From contig WOGZ01000018.1 of NCBI GenBank assembly GCA_009733775.1, positions 181,473-245,472 on the forward strand: a DNA stretch of 64,000 nucleotides, in the 5' to 3' direction. This DNA comes from Alectoria sarmentosa (Eukaryota > Ascomycota > Lecanoromycetes > Lecanorales > Parmeliaceae). The translations under genes were made by a program, and so were the position numbers. Of this stretch, positions 21,982-34,368 are shown one piece after another (within the stretch, counting starts at the first letter, position 1; the number at the start of each line of letters is the position of its first letter). Below the pieces are notes generated by a model. It was not told where the DNA came from. It ran no database searches and saw only the letters and a list, made by a program, of their open reading frames with translations.

Positions 21982-22923
21982 GGCGTGAATACCCATGGCT
22001 GCCCAAGTGTCGTTGGACATACCGAGCGCCTCTGCGGTATTGGCGTTGTCAGGATCTAGTACATAGCTTGGACCATGGAGAATAACCAGCAAGCCATCCC
22101 ACTCAGCTCAAGCATTCAATCCAAAACTCGGCTCGTCCCGTCCAAAAGGCTCTCCGCTACCTAGCGCCCCCGATTCGAAGCGCGAAGCCCTCATTCCCAA
22201 TACGACATACTATCTACCCGTGTCTTCAGCGCCGCCGAGAAGCAATCACATGCCGATATGTTGTAGTTCCCAACCTCTCTCCCCCCCCCCCTTTTCATCC
22301 ATCCATCCTTCCCCCCATCCCCACCTCCTTTCCTATCGCCACTCTTCACCTACGTACCAAGTAGAAAATACCCGACCACTATAGTACAAGATAAAAATAC
22401 CCAACCACTATAGCAAAACATAGAAGTACCTAACTACCATAGCATAGCACCAAACAAAAATACCCAACTACAACAGCACAACATCCAAACAGAACAGAAA
22501 TACCCAACCACTACAGCACAGCACAACATAAGAAATACCCACCCACCCACCCAACCAACCAACAACCACAAAGCCGGACCTCTCATGAAAGATCGTAAAA
22601 AAGCCCAATGTTACCCATCAATCAATCAATCAATACAATCAATCGAAGTCCCCCAAAAAACCCCCAATAATCAATCCCCTTAAATTCCGACCAAACGGCT
22701 GGACATCCCGCTCCTCCATTACTTATTAGCCATCAACTCATGAAATCTCAAAACGACATCTCTCCAACGCGACCGCAACGTTCGAGGGTCAGGACTGGTG
22801 GTTGTTGCGCTTCGGCTGGCTGTTCTAGATACCTAGTATTTCGGCATTTGGAAAAAGATTGGTATGAATGAATGACTGCACACGCATATTAAGTATCTGA
22901 GCTGTTGACACGATTGAAGTTTT
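21982..22923. repeat. Low-complexity stretch with degenerate minisatellite
   Basis: No gene. From about 22355 to 22545 a degenerate unit recurs (TACCCAACCACTATAGCA and variants, spaced about 35-50 bp). It is flanked by C-tracts (22280-22320), CCCA-type repeats (22540-22565) and an ATCA-type repeat (22616-22645). Together with the following 112-bp array it fills the space between two convergent genes. Confidence 0.7.
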
Positions 22924-23356
22924 TCCCTCCCTATGTATCTTACATAAATGCAGAGAATACCATACTTGCTTCCCTGACCATAAAAACAAATAGAAAAAAT
23001 CCTTGTGTGATATGATACCCATGAACGGTGACTGAAATTTTCCCTCCCTAAATACATAAATGCAGAGAATACCATACTTGCTTCCCTGACCATAAAAACA
23101 AATAGAAAAAATCCTTGTGTGATATGATACCCATGAACGGTGACTGAAATTTTCCCTCCCTAAATACATAAATGCAGAGAATACCATACTTGCTTCCCTG
23201 ACCATAAAAACAAATAGAAAAAATCCTTGTGTGATATGATACCCATGAACGGTGACTGAAATTTTCCCTCCCTAAATACATAAATGCAGAGAATACCATA
23301 CTTGCTTCCCTGACCACAAAAACAAATAGAAAAATCCTTGTATGATGGTACCCATG
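22924..23356. repeat. 112-bp tandem repeat, about four copies
   Basis: TCCCTCCCTAAATACATAAA begins at 23041, 23153 and 23265, exactly 112 bases apart. The two middle copies look identical by eye. A diverged copy starts at 22924 (117 bp to the next, with TATGTATCTTA near its start), and the last copy decays after about 23350. The array begins just beyond the stop of the minus-strand gene ending at 23412. The minus-strand frames running through it arise because 112 is not a multiple of three and the unit is open in several frames. Confidence 0.92.
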
Positions 23357-23411
23357 AAAGAAAAGGCCTAGGAATCCCCAAAACTTGTAGCGAACCATAC
23401 GATCTAACCCC

Positions 23412-26400
23412 TTAGTCACCCTTTGGTTTCCCCTTCTTGCCTTTCCCTTTTCCTTTCGCTTTATCTTTTTGGACGGGCGGTGGTTCATCCTCCTCGGAAG
23501 GCCAGTTCAAATCAGGTTCAGAAAACTCGGCGTCGTCGAAAGCGGCGTAGATTGCTTCCATCCGCTGTTGCTCGATTTCTTCGGCTAAAGATCTCGAGAT
23601 TAGCCTTCAATATTCAAGATGGGTAATCAGATAGCAAGGTAAGTTCGGAGAGTAAATGAAGATACAAAAAATGTTGCGTTGTGACGAAAAATCACGAGGA
23701 ACGGGGGAAGGAAGTTTCGCTGCCAAGGTTCACACTTACCCGTCATTGGTGTCGAGGTATCATTCAGAGAAGCAATCTCCTTGTCCGATTCGGCGTCACT
23801 CGGACGCTTATGTCGAACCCGCTTGGAGGACTCAGCAGGAGAAATCGTCGTGGGCTGCGATGCGCTCGAGGATCCTGCATCCGGCTTTGTCGGCACTTTT
23901 CGCTTCACAGTCTTGCCCCGAAGAACTCTCCTTGTTGCAGAAGTGTTCGAAGATCCTGGACCAAGCGTGATCGGCCCGCTCTGGTTCAAAGTAGCCGTCT
24001 CTGGTCCCCCAATCGACTCTTCATCATCATTCGAGGCATCCAGAGAATCGCAGCCGCGCTTACAGTCTTTCTTCTTAGGTACAGCCACACTGCCCTTTGC
24101 GCTGCCTGTTGGCGGAGACTCACTCGTCATCGTGACCGTAGGTAGTGGTGAGGCGGGCGGCGTTGATGAGGTTGAAGTTGGAGGAGTGGATGTCGCAGTC
24201 ATCGTCTGCTGAGTCGTGTCCGACGTATCTCCATCTTCTATCGCCGGTACTCCCGATAAGGCGGATGGACCAGCTACTTCTGCTGGGACGGTCCTCGACT
24301 CTGCCCGCTTCCCTAGACGAGCTTCTCTAAGCGCTGAGACCGTGTTCGTAAACTTCAGTTTCGGTGCAACTCCTTGCGGTATCCTGATAGCTGTATCCCT
24401 AGTCTCCGACATCGAGACCGGCGCTGCGTGCTGTTGACTCGATTTTGTAGACGCACTAATCGAGCCCGAGGCTATCTCACCGCTACTTGCCTCTTGTGTA
24501 GAGGTTCGTCGAAGCGCAAGTACCGCCTTCTCAAGTCGAATTCTGTCTTGGAGTGTCTCTTTGTTGACCATGACATGCTGGGATGGATACTCTACGTCCA
24601 TAGAGTCTGGGTTGTTAGCCTGGTGGACGACCGATTGTAGGCCGTCTTCTCTAAGCTTCACAGAGCTCCGGTGACCAGCCTGATTAGCTTCCAATGGTGG
24701 GACATCTTCATTAAGATCCATTGGTTCTCCGACAACGGGCCCGCTATCACCATCCGAGCTGTAGGTTTCGTCGTCTACCTCCATTTCAGCTTCTACATCA
24801 GAGCCGATCATGACTTCGTCGATAATTTCTGGCTCCGTTGAGTCCGCATCGACGAGCTCAATATCACCATCTCCAGAACTTTCTTCAACCTCGAAGTCAC
24901 TCATGACTTGGTCGACCGCGGCGACACCGTTAACCGTCGCGTCTGGTCTAGTCACAGGATTGGTCGACTCCCCATCTTCAGTCCCGTGCATCACCTGCTC
25001 CTGAACCTCTAAGCCAACCATGCTGTCTTCGTCCTCGACAGCACTTACAGCCACAGAGTGCCGATTCATAAAGCTTTGGAGTAAGCTGGCCCTCTCTTCT
25101 GTCACCTTCAGACGAAGGGTACCAACCCTGTTGGCATGGGGTCTCTCTAGATTTCGGATACGAAATTTAGCGACACGGGACTTCACCGGACGTTGCGCCT
25201 TCGAGTTTCGCGCTGTGTTTCGATTGCCATTGATGGAAGTAGGTGCAGACGGTCGCCCGCTGATGTGAGTCTGCACGTCATTGTTCAACTTCCGGGAAAT
25301 GCCAACATCTTCTTTGGATGCGGAGCGCCGATTTCCGGTAGCTATGCTCAGCCGACTTTGCGAGTCCCCTAGCTGGTTGATGTCTTGAGCATTCAAGATG
25401 GGATCAAGGACAACGTCACTTGCAGACAGAGGAACGTTAAAATCGCCCTTCTCGTCTTCCTCTTCGTTGAAACGCCGGGAATCGGCAACCAATCCGATGG
25501 GTCCACACTCAAGCTTGAGATCTCTGACATTCTTCTCCTCATCAGTAAAGTGACGACTGAAGGGCTCTGGGAGCATCTCGCCGTCGATGCGAAGATCCTT
25601 ATCATCAGTTGCGCTGGGTGAGAGTTGACAACAGGCAGGAGTCTCGATGGCCTCGGGCTCGATTCGAAAAGCTTCATTAGCCTTTGCTCCCCCAGAAGCG
25701 TGAACATCGATAGGAGTCTCGACGGCCTCGGCCTCAGCTTGAACAGCTTCGTCGTTTACCGCCTCAGAAGTGAGGTACTCGGTAGGAGTGTCGATCTCCA
25801 GGGGCACGATTTGAAGAGGACCATCGTCATCGGGTCCAACAGAGGTCTGACTGTCGGTGGAAATTTCGATAGTCTTGGGCTCGGTTTCGCGAGCATTCTC
25901 ACTCTCCTTAGATGCCTGACCACGAGTAGGCTCTTCGATGCTTTGGACTTCGGGTTGGCCAACGCTGTCATCTTCTACTTCGACAAAAGTCTGACCATTA
26001 ACAGGTTCCTCAACAGACTGGGTGCCAGTTGAGAGAGTATGCTGATCCTGGTGCATTTCGTTCAGTTGGGTTTCGCCCGTAGTTGCAGCTGTCTCATTCT
26101 CCTGTCCCATAGTCACCACCATCATTGCCGAGTCTTCGGAGGATGGGGACACGATAGGCGAAGCCGTTGCAGCACGGAATAAAGGCACAGGTTCCGCCGG
26201 GCAAGGATCGACGAAGCTGAAGGGTGTCTGGTAGAGGGATGGCGTAGAGAAAGATGGGGCGTTCCGAGTATTCAGAAATCGCACCAGAGGCATTGGGAGT
26301 GATTCGGAAGAGAATATTCCAATCAAAAGAGGAAAGGTGGAGGAAGAAGACGGAACGAGTCCCACTTTGGGAAGAACGATCAACGCAGCAGCATCCGGGG

Positions 26401-26842
26401 GTGCCTGCACCTTGCTGACTGCACTTCGTGGGCGGAGTATCATCGCCAGCTGCTTCTTCGAACCCGACCCACGCTCAGGGGTAGCTCTGGGCTTCGATAA
26501 GACCGGTTGTGAAACAGATTGTTGGCGAGGTACCATCACCAGCAGCTCATTTGAGCGTTGCTCACGGGCCGAGACTAGGCGCTGGCGAACGTCTTGAAGA
26601 GCGTCAGCATCCTTGGCGACCTCTCCAGGTATATATTTACCGCTCTGTGCGGCAATTGTGATGTCGAATCTAGAAGAATGGACCACCAAAGGGCTCAGCG
26701 TGCATAGGACGAGAAGCCCGAAGAGTGAGAACCGCCAGTCAAGGAGGCCAACCCAGAAGCCAACTATCAACAATGCCAAGAGGTATTGACATTTCTGTTG
26801 AGATTGATCAGCTCTGTGGCCATGGTGTAAGGTTTGTTGCAC
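23412..26842 (-). CDS. Large low-complexity acidic protein of unknown function (start uncertain)
   Basis: A long frame from about 26842 to 23740 is joined over a 155-bp intron (23739-23585, GTAAGT...TTTAG) to a last exon 23584-23412. That exon encodes EEIEQQRMEAIYAAFDDAEF and a Lys/Gly tail. The product is over 1000 aa, rich in Glu, Ser and Thr, with no recognised domain. A hydrophobic segment (residues about 20-55 of the frame, LLALLIVGFWVG...LLVLCTL) could be a membrane anchor. Its middle has about six degenerate acidic modules (IEEP, IEIS, LEID, VETP, IETP, about 20-35 residues apart). I could not find an ATG for the N-terminus: the frame opens at a GTG. A splice from 26847 to 26763 would add sequence but also lacks an ATG. 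The first clear in-frame ATG lies about 100 residues in. Confidence 0.6.
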
Positions 26843-29140
26843 TTACACGCCTCAGGATCGGAGTAGGTGCTGGTGCTTCGTGCATCTCGGTAAGTTGGTC
26901 CATATTTGGCAGATGTGTAAAAATCCGGGTACCTAGTTGTCCAGGTGTGGTAGAAGAAGCAGATTTCACGAATCTGCAAGTAATTATCAGTCTCTGGTAA
27001 GATGTATGAGTCTTCCTCTGGCTTTGTCAAGGTTGCATGTAGGCCAGAGTTTTGACTGATGAGTGGTGGTTGGCTGGTGTCAGGAGAAGTAGAAGAAGTA
27101 AGAAGGTAGAAGGGAAGGGAGATCTTGTAGAAAATATTGGCGCTAGTAATTCAGTGTTGTGGATGTATGAACTATGCATACAGAACCGAGTAGAAAATTT
27201 TGTGTTAGGAAAAAGGTGTGTTTGGATCGAAATAACGACCACTTTGCCGAAAACGACCATCACCAAGGAATTTTGTACACACTTCACTGTTCCTAGCGGG
27301 GCCACAAGCAGTCGAGATCACTCTACGTTGTGGAAGTAGGGACCTCGTCGAGGTAAACTAAAGTAGAAGCAGGATAGCTGCCCTGTGTGAATTCAAGACG
27401 GACGGACGTGCTGATGTCGATGCTGTGCAAAGTTGATCGGTACTGTAGAAGATGAACTGTGACCATACATAAAGCAACGAAGGTGCAAGATGCTGGGGGA
27501 TTAAATAGCAGGAAATGCCACGCTAGCGGGAGCTAAGAGCGCTGTGTTGATTTCCATGTTGTGTTCAATGTAGGATACTCCGCAGATCTTCACCTACCTA
27601 TTGTTGTGACTCAGGCATTCAAAATTCACTGATCTTGTCCTCGCACCTTTCCTGATTTGGTGCCTCTTACTCCTCTCTGAAACATGAGTATCTGTTTATT
27701 CACTTCTACCTACCCATGGCACCAACACTGCTAACACATTCCTTTCCAGATGCACACTTCGAGTCCAGCAGCACCTCACGTATCCATGGCTTCATTCGCA
27801 CGTTGGGGCCTGGCAGGGTTGAGGGAATTGAAGTATCCCGGAACTTTCACTAGATTGAATTGAGTAAGTCCCTTGGCAATCTTGTTTCCATTCTAGGGAA
27901 GCCGTAGACCAGTGTGAGATATCAACCCAAGACCTGGAGAAGAAGGGTCCCTCGTCCTCTGATCACTTGGAACCTATTCTGAACAAGACTGTTAAGAGCC
28001 TCGTCAAATGAGGGATGACCGTATCTGTACAGCGAAACCACAAAGGATTCCGAGGCTCTACTCCTGCATATCTGCTCCTTTAAACCCGTATCATTGCCCA
28101 TAGTGGTAGTGCCTCCATCAAAAGCCAGTATAGGATGAGTAGCAGGTACGCCCGGGCTCTGATAGTCCCATACAATGTGCTCTCTAAAGACCCGCCGAAC
28201 CTCACAGTGGAAAGGTCCTCGAACCTATGAAGATCTTGTCATTTGACACTTGATTAGGTAAAAGGTTGAAGACATTGGAGTGGACGGGTGCATCATTCAA
28301 CTGCTTTGTAATCTTTCGCAAGGTCAGTTTATTTCTTCGCCCTGTACAATATCATCACTAGCTTCTTGTCCGTGTTTCAGATCCTCGCCAGAATTTCCTT
28401 GCCAGTGTGAATCTCCCTGTCCGGGTCGTGGGGCCATTACAGGTGAACTAGAGTTTGATCCAGGATCTGAAGTCTGTTTCGGGAGTGAATAAGAAACTCA
28501 GGAATGTGCAGGTAGAGGCGTCGAATCTACATTCAAAATACTGAGAGTCTTTTCACTGGCCTTTTGGTGGCGACCGGCAATTCATGTACGCTGGTGGTAA
28601 TCACTGTGACCATTACTGCTGCTAGCGTCAAGGCTCTTGGGGGATCGTACCCTAACAGGAGCGGTTCGTCGCGCAATGAAGCAAAGGCCTAGATTTAATC
28701 GGGCATTGCTATTAATGGACGAGATGGTTCTCCAGGTTCTGGCTTGTACCAATGGTCCTCTTTGCGGTGTCAGCGCTGATGTCTCCAGGGGTAGTGTACT
28801 CTACCTAGTCACAGATAAATACTGAACTGAAAAGCGGTTGTACGACCCCAAGCTCGCCCATAAAACTCAAAGGGAAACTATCAGGGACATCACTCGCCCA
28901 TCACCTTCCGCGGGGGGGAAACGTTAGGTCGGCAAAGATGAAGGGCTATTTGTTGAAGTCGTATCTAGCAAATGATCAAATTGATCCGGACGTGAACGCT
29001 ATCATTGTTGAAGATGTGTACGATGTTCCACAACTGTCGTAGACTGCCAAGTCATGAAAGTTGGCATATGTAGAACGTGAGGTACTAAAAAGATCGTTAG
29101 GTTGTAAAGTGGTATACGAAGGGGTATGTGTAGTGAGAGC
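26843..29140. other. Gene-poor stretch
   Basis: No supportable gene on either strand. The part near 26850-27050 may contain a 5' exon of the low-complexity gene. The rest has only short frames. Confidence 0.4.
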
Positions 29141-30071
29141 CTACATCGTGTCTTGTCCCATTACTGCCGTTGTCATTGGAGTACCATTTGCATCAATAAC
29201 ATCGGGTGGATTCAGAACGTTAGCTCTCGCATAAAGAGACTGTTGTAAGGCATCGCCCTCATGCGATCCATTATGACTTGCAGATGCTTATACGTTGTCA
29301 ATGCATGGTAAAGGTGTCCATGGATTTACTACCGGTGCTTTGAGAATTAAAGAATATTCAGGTGAGATGGTTCCAGAAGTGTCTTGAAGGACACTGAGTG
29401 CAGCTGTAGTGATGATGGAATGGTTGTTACCTTGGGCTGTACATCCCCGGTACGCCAACGATGAACGCGCAGTCGTAATGCCATAATCGACAGGATTGAC
29501 ATCGGTGCCAACAATGCTCAAGCATGAAGTACTTGCGTTGGGAGCTGGCCAGTAATAAAGGTCAACATTGTGGGCCTTAGCGAAGCACGGCCCACAACAA
29601 GCTCACGAACCTTGGGGAAAGTCAGAAAATAGAGACGGGTGACTATTGATCCAATCCCACCAAGTCGCCGTTGCGGCGACCTCATCCACTCCTTCTGTCG
29701 AATTTGGGAATTCTTTGAGATGATTCATATCCAGCGCATTTCGAGGGAGATGAATCATGAAAGCACATTAGCCCAAAACAGCCCTCTGGTTTGGTTGAAA
29801 AATTCGTTGGTGCGAGCGTTCGGTTTCCCGCACAAGAACTGTCCCACAACATGCATTGGTCTTTTGGATCACACTCGGTTCCACTTAGAGTCTTAGATGA
29901 GCAGTAGCCAGTATTCATCCTTAAATCCATTGAGACATTCCAAGCAATCGTAGTGGAAGAAGTGAAATATCTCTTGGACAGCGTCGCTAGCTCGTGGTAG
30001 GCATAGCAGGCGACCAAAAGGTGAATAAACAAAGTCCTGAAAGGTGATTGGGTAGCAAATAAGATGCCCAT
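29141..30071 (-). pseudogene. Broken gene for a secreted-looking, Cys-rich protein
   Basis: Reading on the minus strand, an ATG at 30071 opens a frame with a hydrophobic N-terminus (LFIHLLVACYAY), several Cys and N-glycosylation sites (WNVS, GNRT, NFST) and GCFGLMCF. It must shift frame near 29700 to continue as VDEVAATATWWDWINSHPS. It shifts again near 29585 into AHNVDLYYWPAPNASTSC and YGITTARSSLAYRGC. It meets an in-frame TAA near 29288 before going on to a TAG at 29141. The continuity of coding-like sequence across three breaks suggests a decayed gene; unrecognised introns could explain part of it. I do not recognise the family. Confidence 0.45.
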
Positions 30072-31448
30072 TCTTTTCTACGAGCTGAATGCGGGAGCCT
30101 GGATGCTTTTCCGGCCAAAGGAGCTGCGTGGCAAGATGCGTGGCAAGGGAAGCACGACGAAAACCTTGGTCCTAGAGCCTTTGAAATCTAATAGCTTCGA
30201 TTGAATGTCCAGGAAAGTAAGACGGAGAAACGTATAGAATTGAACGAACAGTCATCAATACGCGGAAAGGAACAGATGCACCGCCCCGACAGATATGATG
30301 AGTTTAGCCCACCATACGCTGAAGTATTACATGGTTCCAAAATGATTTTGCCATTGAGTCCTACTCACGCGCAAGCATGTTTCGACCCAGATTGATGCCG
30401 ATCGACGGTCAGGGGCTGAGATATTCCGGGAGATCAGCTTCATATATAGAGTATGGTCAACCGTAGTAGCAATGTTCCACCGTATTATCTGCGCCACTCA
30501 GCCACTGAGCCACTGCGCCCAGAGTACGTAAACTTGCCACCACCACCACTTTTGATCAACGTCTGTATCTGAATTTGGCAGACGATCTCGTACCTACAGC
30601 TTTTCTGTAGATAGAGATCGGTAAGAACGTGGTACTAAAAACGACAAGTCATGTAGATAAGGAGTTCACAGCCTGAAACTCACTATCTCGAGGTTTCGTT
30701 CCAGTCGGGTCTCCACGGATAGGTGCATTGCAGGAACACCTATCAACAGTGCTCTCACACAGAGTTTGATACTCAAGGCAGCATAAGCCGCGCGCAGTAC
30801 GAATCTGTGCTTAACCGCGCGTCCTACGAAGGTATCGTCACAAGAGGCTGATCAGGGTTTCCACTCTGCCAAGAAGCTCACAGCAACGCCTTGGGGCGAG
30901 AAGTGGCGAAAATGTTTTAAAGACTTGAAATGGACGAGGACGAAGGGACAAGAGTCCATCTATACCAAATAGGCGCTTACTTTTTGGATTTTCGTTGGCA
31001 GGTAGTGTACGGTTGGCGCTGAAACATCAACTGTAACGCTTCTTGGCATTATCCCCGTACTCCGTATGCATCTCTTGCATCGACGAATTGATTGGCGCTA
31101 ACGATTCCGTCGCCAGACCTGGCAGACGCTTGACGGTTACACGCTTGAGGCTGAGTTGTCTTGCCTTCCTCGAAACTTGTCGGAGAATATGGATAAGAAT
31201 ATCACCTTTTCCATGCAGGGGCCCGGTAGCCTTATACAGCCAAAGTACCATATAAAGTTGGAATGGCAACCATTCTCAACATCCTCGAACTTCTCTCTGT
31301 TGCCGAGATTTACTCAGTGAAGTCCAAAAATTCCCCAACTTGACTTTCTTTCCCAGTCTACCTTGTCTACCACGAATCACAAATTAATTCGCACTCCCAT
31401 CGCCAACCCTCCTACTTCCATCCCACCATCTTTACCTCGACCAAGCTC
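30072..31448. other. Gene-poor stretch
   Basis: No supportable coding or RNA gene; only short frames with no family resemblance. Confidence 0.4.
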
Positions 31449-31745
31449 ATGGCAGCCCTTGTCAGCCTTCCCACCGAGATCTTCTACATGATCATGTCAC
31501 AAGTTGCTTTTCGTGACAGAGCTCGCATGGCCCTTGTCAATCGACAGTGCAGGGATATCGCCGATGACGAGGAGAGCTATCGCGTCCAGTACATCCGCGA
31601 CTTTGGAGATCCGGTGTCGCACGGCCTCTACACAGGTTACAAGATTGGTGAAGAAGTCAGTTGGAAGCTAGCCTACGAGCGCCGCCACTTTGCCGATATG
31701 CCTATTCTCGTGCTGGACCGCCTCTCCCATTGTGATGTGGTATAA
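31449..31745 (+). CDS. Very short F-box protein
   Basis: A 98-aa frame starting at ATG. Residues 4-45 fit an F-box (LVSLPTEIFYMIMSQVAFRD, then LVNRQCRDIA), followed by SWKLAYERRH, a segment seen in F-box proteins after the domain. Most F-box proteins are several hundred residues, so this is either a small adaptor or the surviving 5' end of a larger gene. No continuation is seen downstream, and an intron at GTGGTATAAA cannot be excluded. It is not a member of the CxxC family at 37.7-50.6 kb. Confidence 0.6.
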   Translation: MAALVSLPTEIFYMIMSQVAFRDRARMALVNRQCRDIADDEESYRVQYIRDFGDPVSHGLYTGYKIGEEVSWKLAYERRHFADMPILVLDRLSHCDVV

Positions 31746-34368
31746 AGGAAACAGGCCTGTTGGATGGTTATGATGGGGTCAAAATCGAACATGCAGCGGC
31801 TTTTTGCGTCTTAATATGCTATACTATACATAATACGAAACCCTCAAAACCCTCAGAAGACCCTAAGACCCCGCGAGCATTAATGCTACGACAAATTCTC
31901 ATGGTAATGTCTCCCAGACATGCTCTTGTCCACTACCTCATTGTTCGCACCAGAAATACCAAGCATACAGATATGAGGGGCTCAGCCTCGTCATAGCTGT
32001 GAAAGGTTTCGAGGTCGAAGGAGACAGTCTCAAATATCTGATGGTCCTCAAAAATTGAAACTCAGATTTTCTTCCTTATCAACGTCTCCAGTCCTCGAAG
32101 CAGACAGCGTACTGGGCGAGGAATTCCAAGCTGCATATGAATCCGCTAGGAATTTTTTTATACTTCTGCGGGGTTTGAACCACAGCCCCCAAACCACTGG
32201 ACAGGAAGCACTGAAATTCCAGTAAATTTCAAGCATTGAGGGGAATATGACCCCGGCGAAGATACCAAGTTCCCCAGGGTTCACATGAACAGTCAAAGCA
32301 TTCTGGTAGATACCCACAAAAGTATGTCAAAACTCAACTTGGATGATATTGCCGGTCAGTTCGGAGTTCGGCTTGCAGCAGAATCTGGGGATGGAGTTTG
32401 CGGAGTTTTTGGCTTCGCACTGCAAAGCGATCCTAGTCTCAAGATAACATGTCTGGGCTCATTTGAGACAATGCATGTTCAGGATGTGGGTAGAGTGAGA
32501 AGGTGAAGGTAGAGTTCTCCTAATCGATTGACTCTCACGGACCGAGTGGGGGCCCGTGAGTCTGCAAGACAACGCTGACAAGAATGGTGGGTTGCAGGAA
32601 CATTTCGTCAATTCTTGCCCACGTTGTACTTTACCGCTCGCAGAATGTGCAGATCGCGGCGGGTAGTAAAGTTACGGCTATGCCCGGTCGGGCGTAGCTC
32701 GATATCTGCTTGGCAAATCCTCTTCAGGTTGTCAAAGACTGAATATCTCTCATATCTATTTACTCTGTGGCATGGCAAGGTTGAAAGATCCATGGTGATT
32801 CGATCCAAACGCTCCAGTAGCATTCTCGACTACTATCTACTACCAAGGCTTAGTGCACGGCTGGACCTGACGATCCTTCGCAGTGGGTCACCTACCCCTC
32901 TTTTTCACCTACCGTCCAACAATTATCACAACATCACGACGCCTCGTGATCAGAGTGAGCAGCGATTGCCTCCCTCTACATGATGGGGTGCACTCATTTT
33001 ACCAAGGGACATATCACTCTTCTCCCAGAGGTCAAAGAGATGGAGGCCGCGCACCATACCCCTGCGCAGAAAGTAGAAGCCTGTGCTTTTGGTTGGATGG
33101 ACGTCTGTGCTCTACTCGCTTTTATTCGACCTAATTCTAATTCCTGCCATTTCTGACTAGATAAGGCGCATCGTCATCTGCCACTTGCGGGTCCCAACAG
33201 GCTCGTAGACGTTGTGCTTGCCTTAGCGGAACGGTCCAGGGGTTGCCGGAGCATGGTATGCAAATGGCATTTCCATGATACAAGGATGATTTTGGCATCT
33301 TAGCCATCACTGCCGAATTGTGGGGAAAGCTAGCGAGCATGTCTTGCAGGCACTTCATTCTTCTCTTCCAAACACCATGATACCTCTGATACACCGCCTC
33401 CAACCTTACCTTTTAGGCAGGTGGATGATACAGCACACCGAGCTCCTCTACATGAACGTGAGTTTATGCGCCAGCCTGGGAGAGACAAACGGTTGATACG
33501 CGTTGGTCAGGTTATCCCAACAGCAGCATCTGGAGGCATTTCAAGCAACATGGCTTCGCTACCGCTGGCCCACAATAATATGGTGCCACTGGGGCCCTCC
33601 CGAGACCAGTTTGACACGGCCCTATCAGTGACGCCACCTGCTCACCTCTCGACGGTGATTTCCGAGGATGCCTTTAGGATCATTTTACGGTTCTCGAAGG
33701 TAATGCTCGGCCTTAACGGCCTAAGGTCTAGCCCCTATAAGACCTCCAGCACTGCGTCTCATACTGGCAGCTGCTAAAGATCCTGCAAATTCTATCCCGC
33801 GGTCATGCAAATGAGCACGTCACCAATGCAAGGCTCTACTATCGACCTAAGCTGAAAACCATCCCTGTCCGAAGTTAAAACATCCTCGACGTTGTTTCCT
33901 TTAGAATGCGCTTTGCGATTTGTGCTTGGTATCATGCGTCGCGAGTTGATCCCACTGCTTTGGTCGCTGCAAGTACAGGATGCATTGCCGTCAGAGTCCA
34001 TTGCATAAAGGTCGTGTCGTGGAGGGCAAAAGGACAAAATTCCTGACTGCGACTCGTTTATTTAACCTTGATCATTCCCCAGCTTGTTTTGCATCAATTC
34101 CATCTCAAGGAATTAAGAAGGTAGGACCTCTGTATCAGTGGTTCGACAGAGTCTCAGCACCATCGGATTGAGACATTACAACACCTCTTCTTTCTCATCG
34201 AGGTTCTAGATCTTAACTCACCCCCTTCCGCTATACATAATCCTGGCATCCGAGTACCTCCAGTAGTCCTAGCCCAAGCATCGGCTTCAAGATCCGTCTC
34301 TCAAAATTTGCAACCTCACGTGCCCCCTTGTCATCCCCCCAGACACACCTTTCGAAGAAAACGTCGGC
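31746..34368. other. Gene-poor stretch
   Basis: Several frames of 70-120 codons exist on both strands but none shows a recognisable domain. One on the + strand (32285-32506, containing GVCGVFGFALQSDPS) has protein-like composition but no known relative to me. Confidence 0.35.

Noticed and set aside
22825..23488. Overlapping minus-strand frames of 70-146 codons with repeated phrases
   Set aside because: They arise from the 112-bp tandem repeat read in successive frames; no independent sign of coding.
32160..32200. GGGTTTGAACCAC resembling a tRNA B-box
   Set aside because: No cloverleaf partner arms or A-box at proper spacing could be found.
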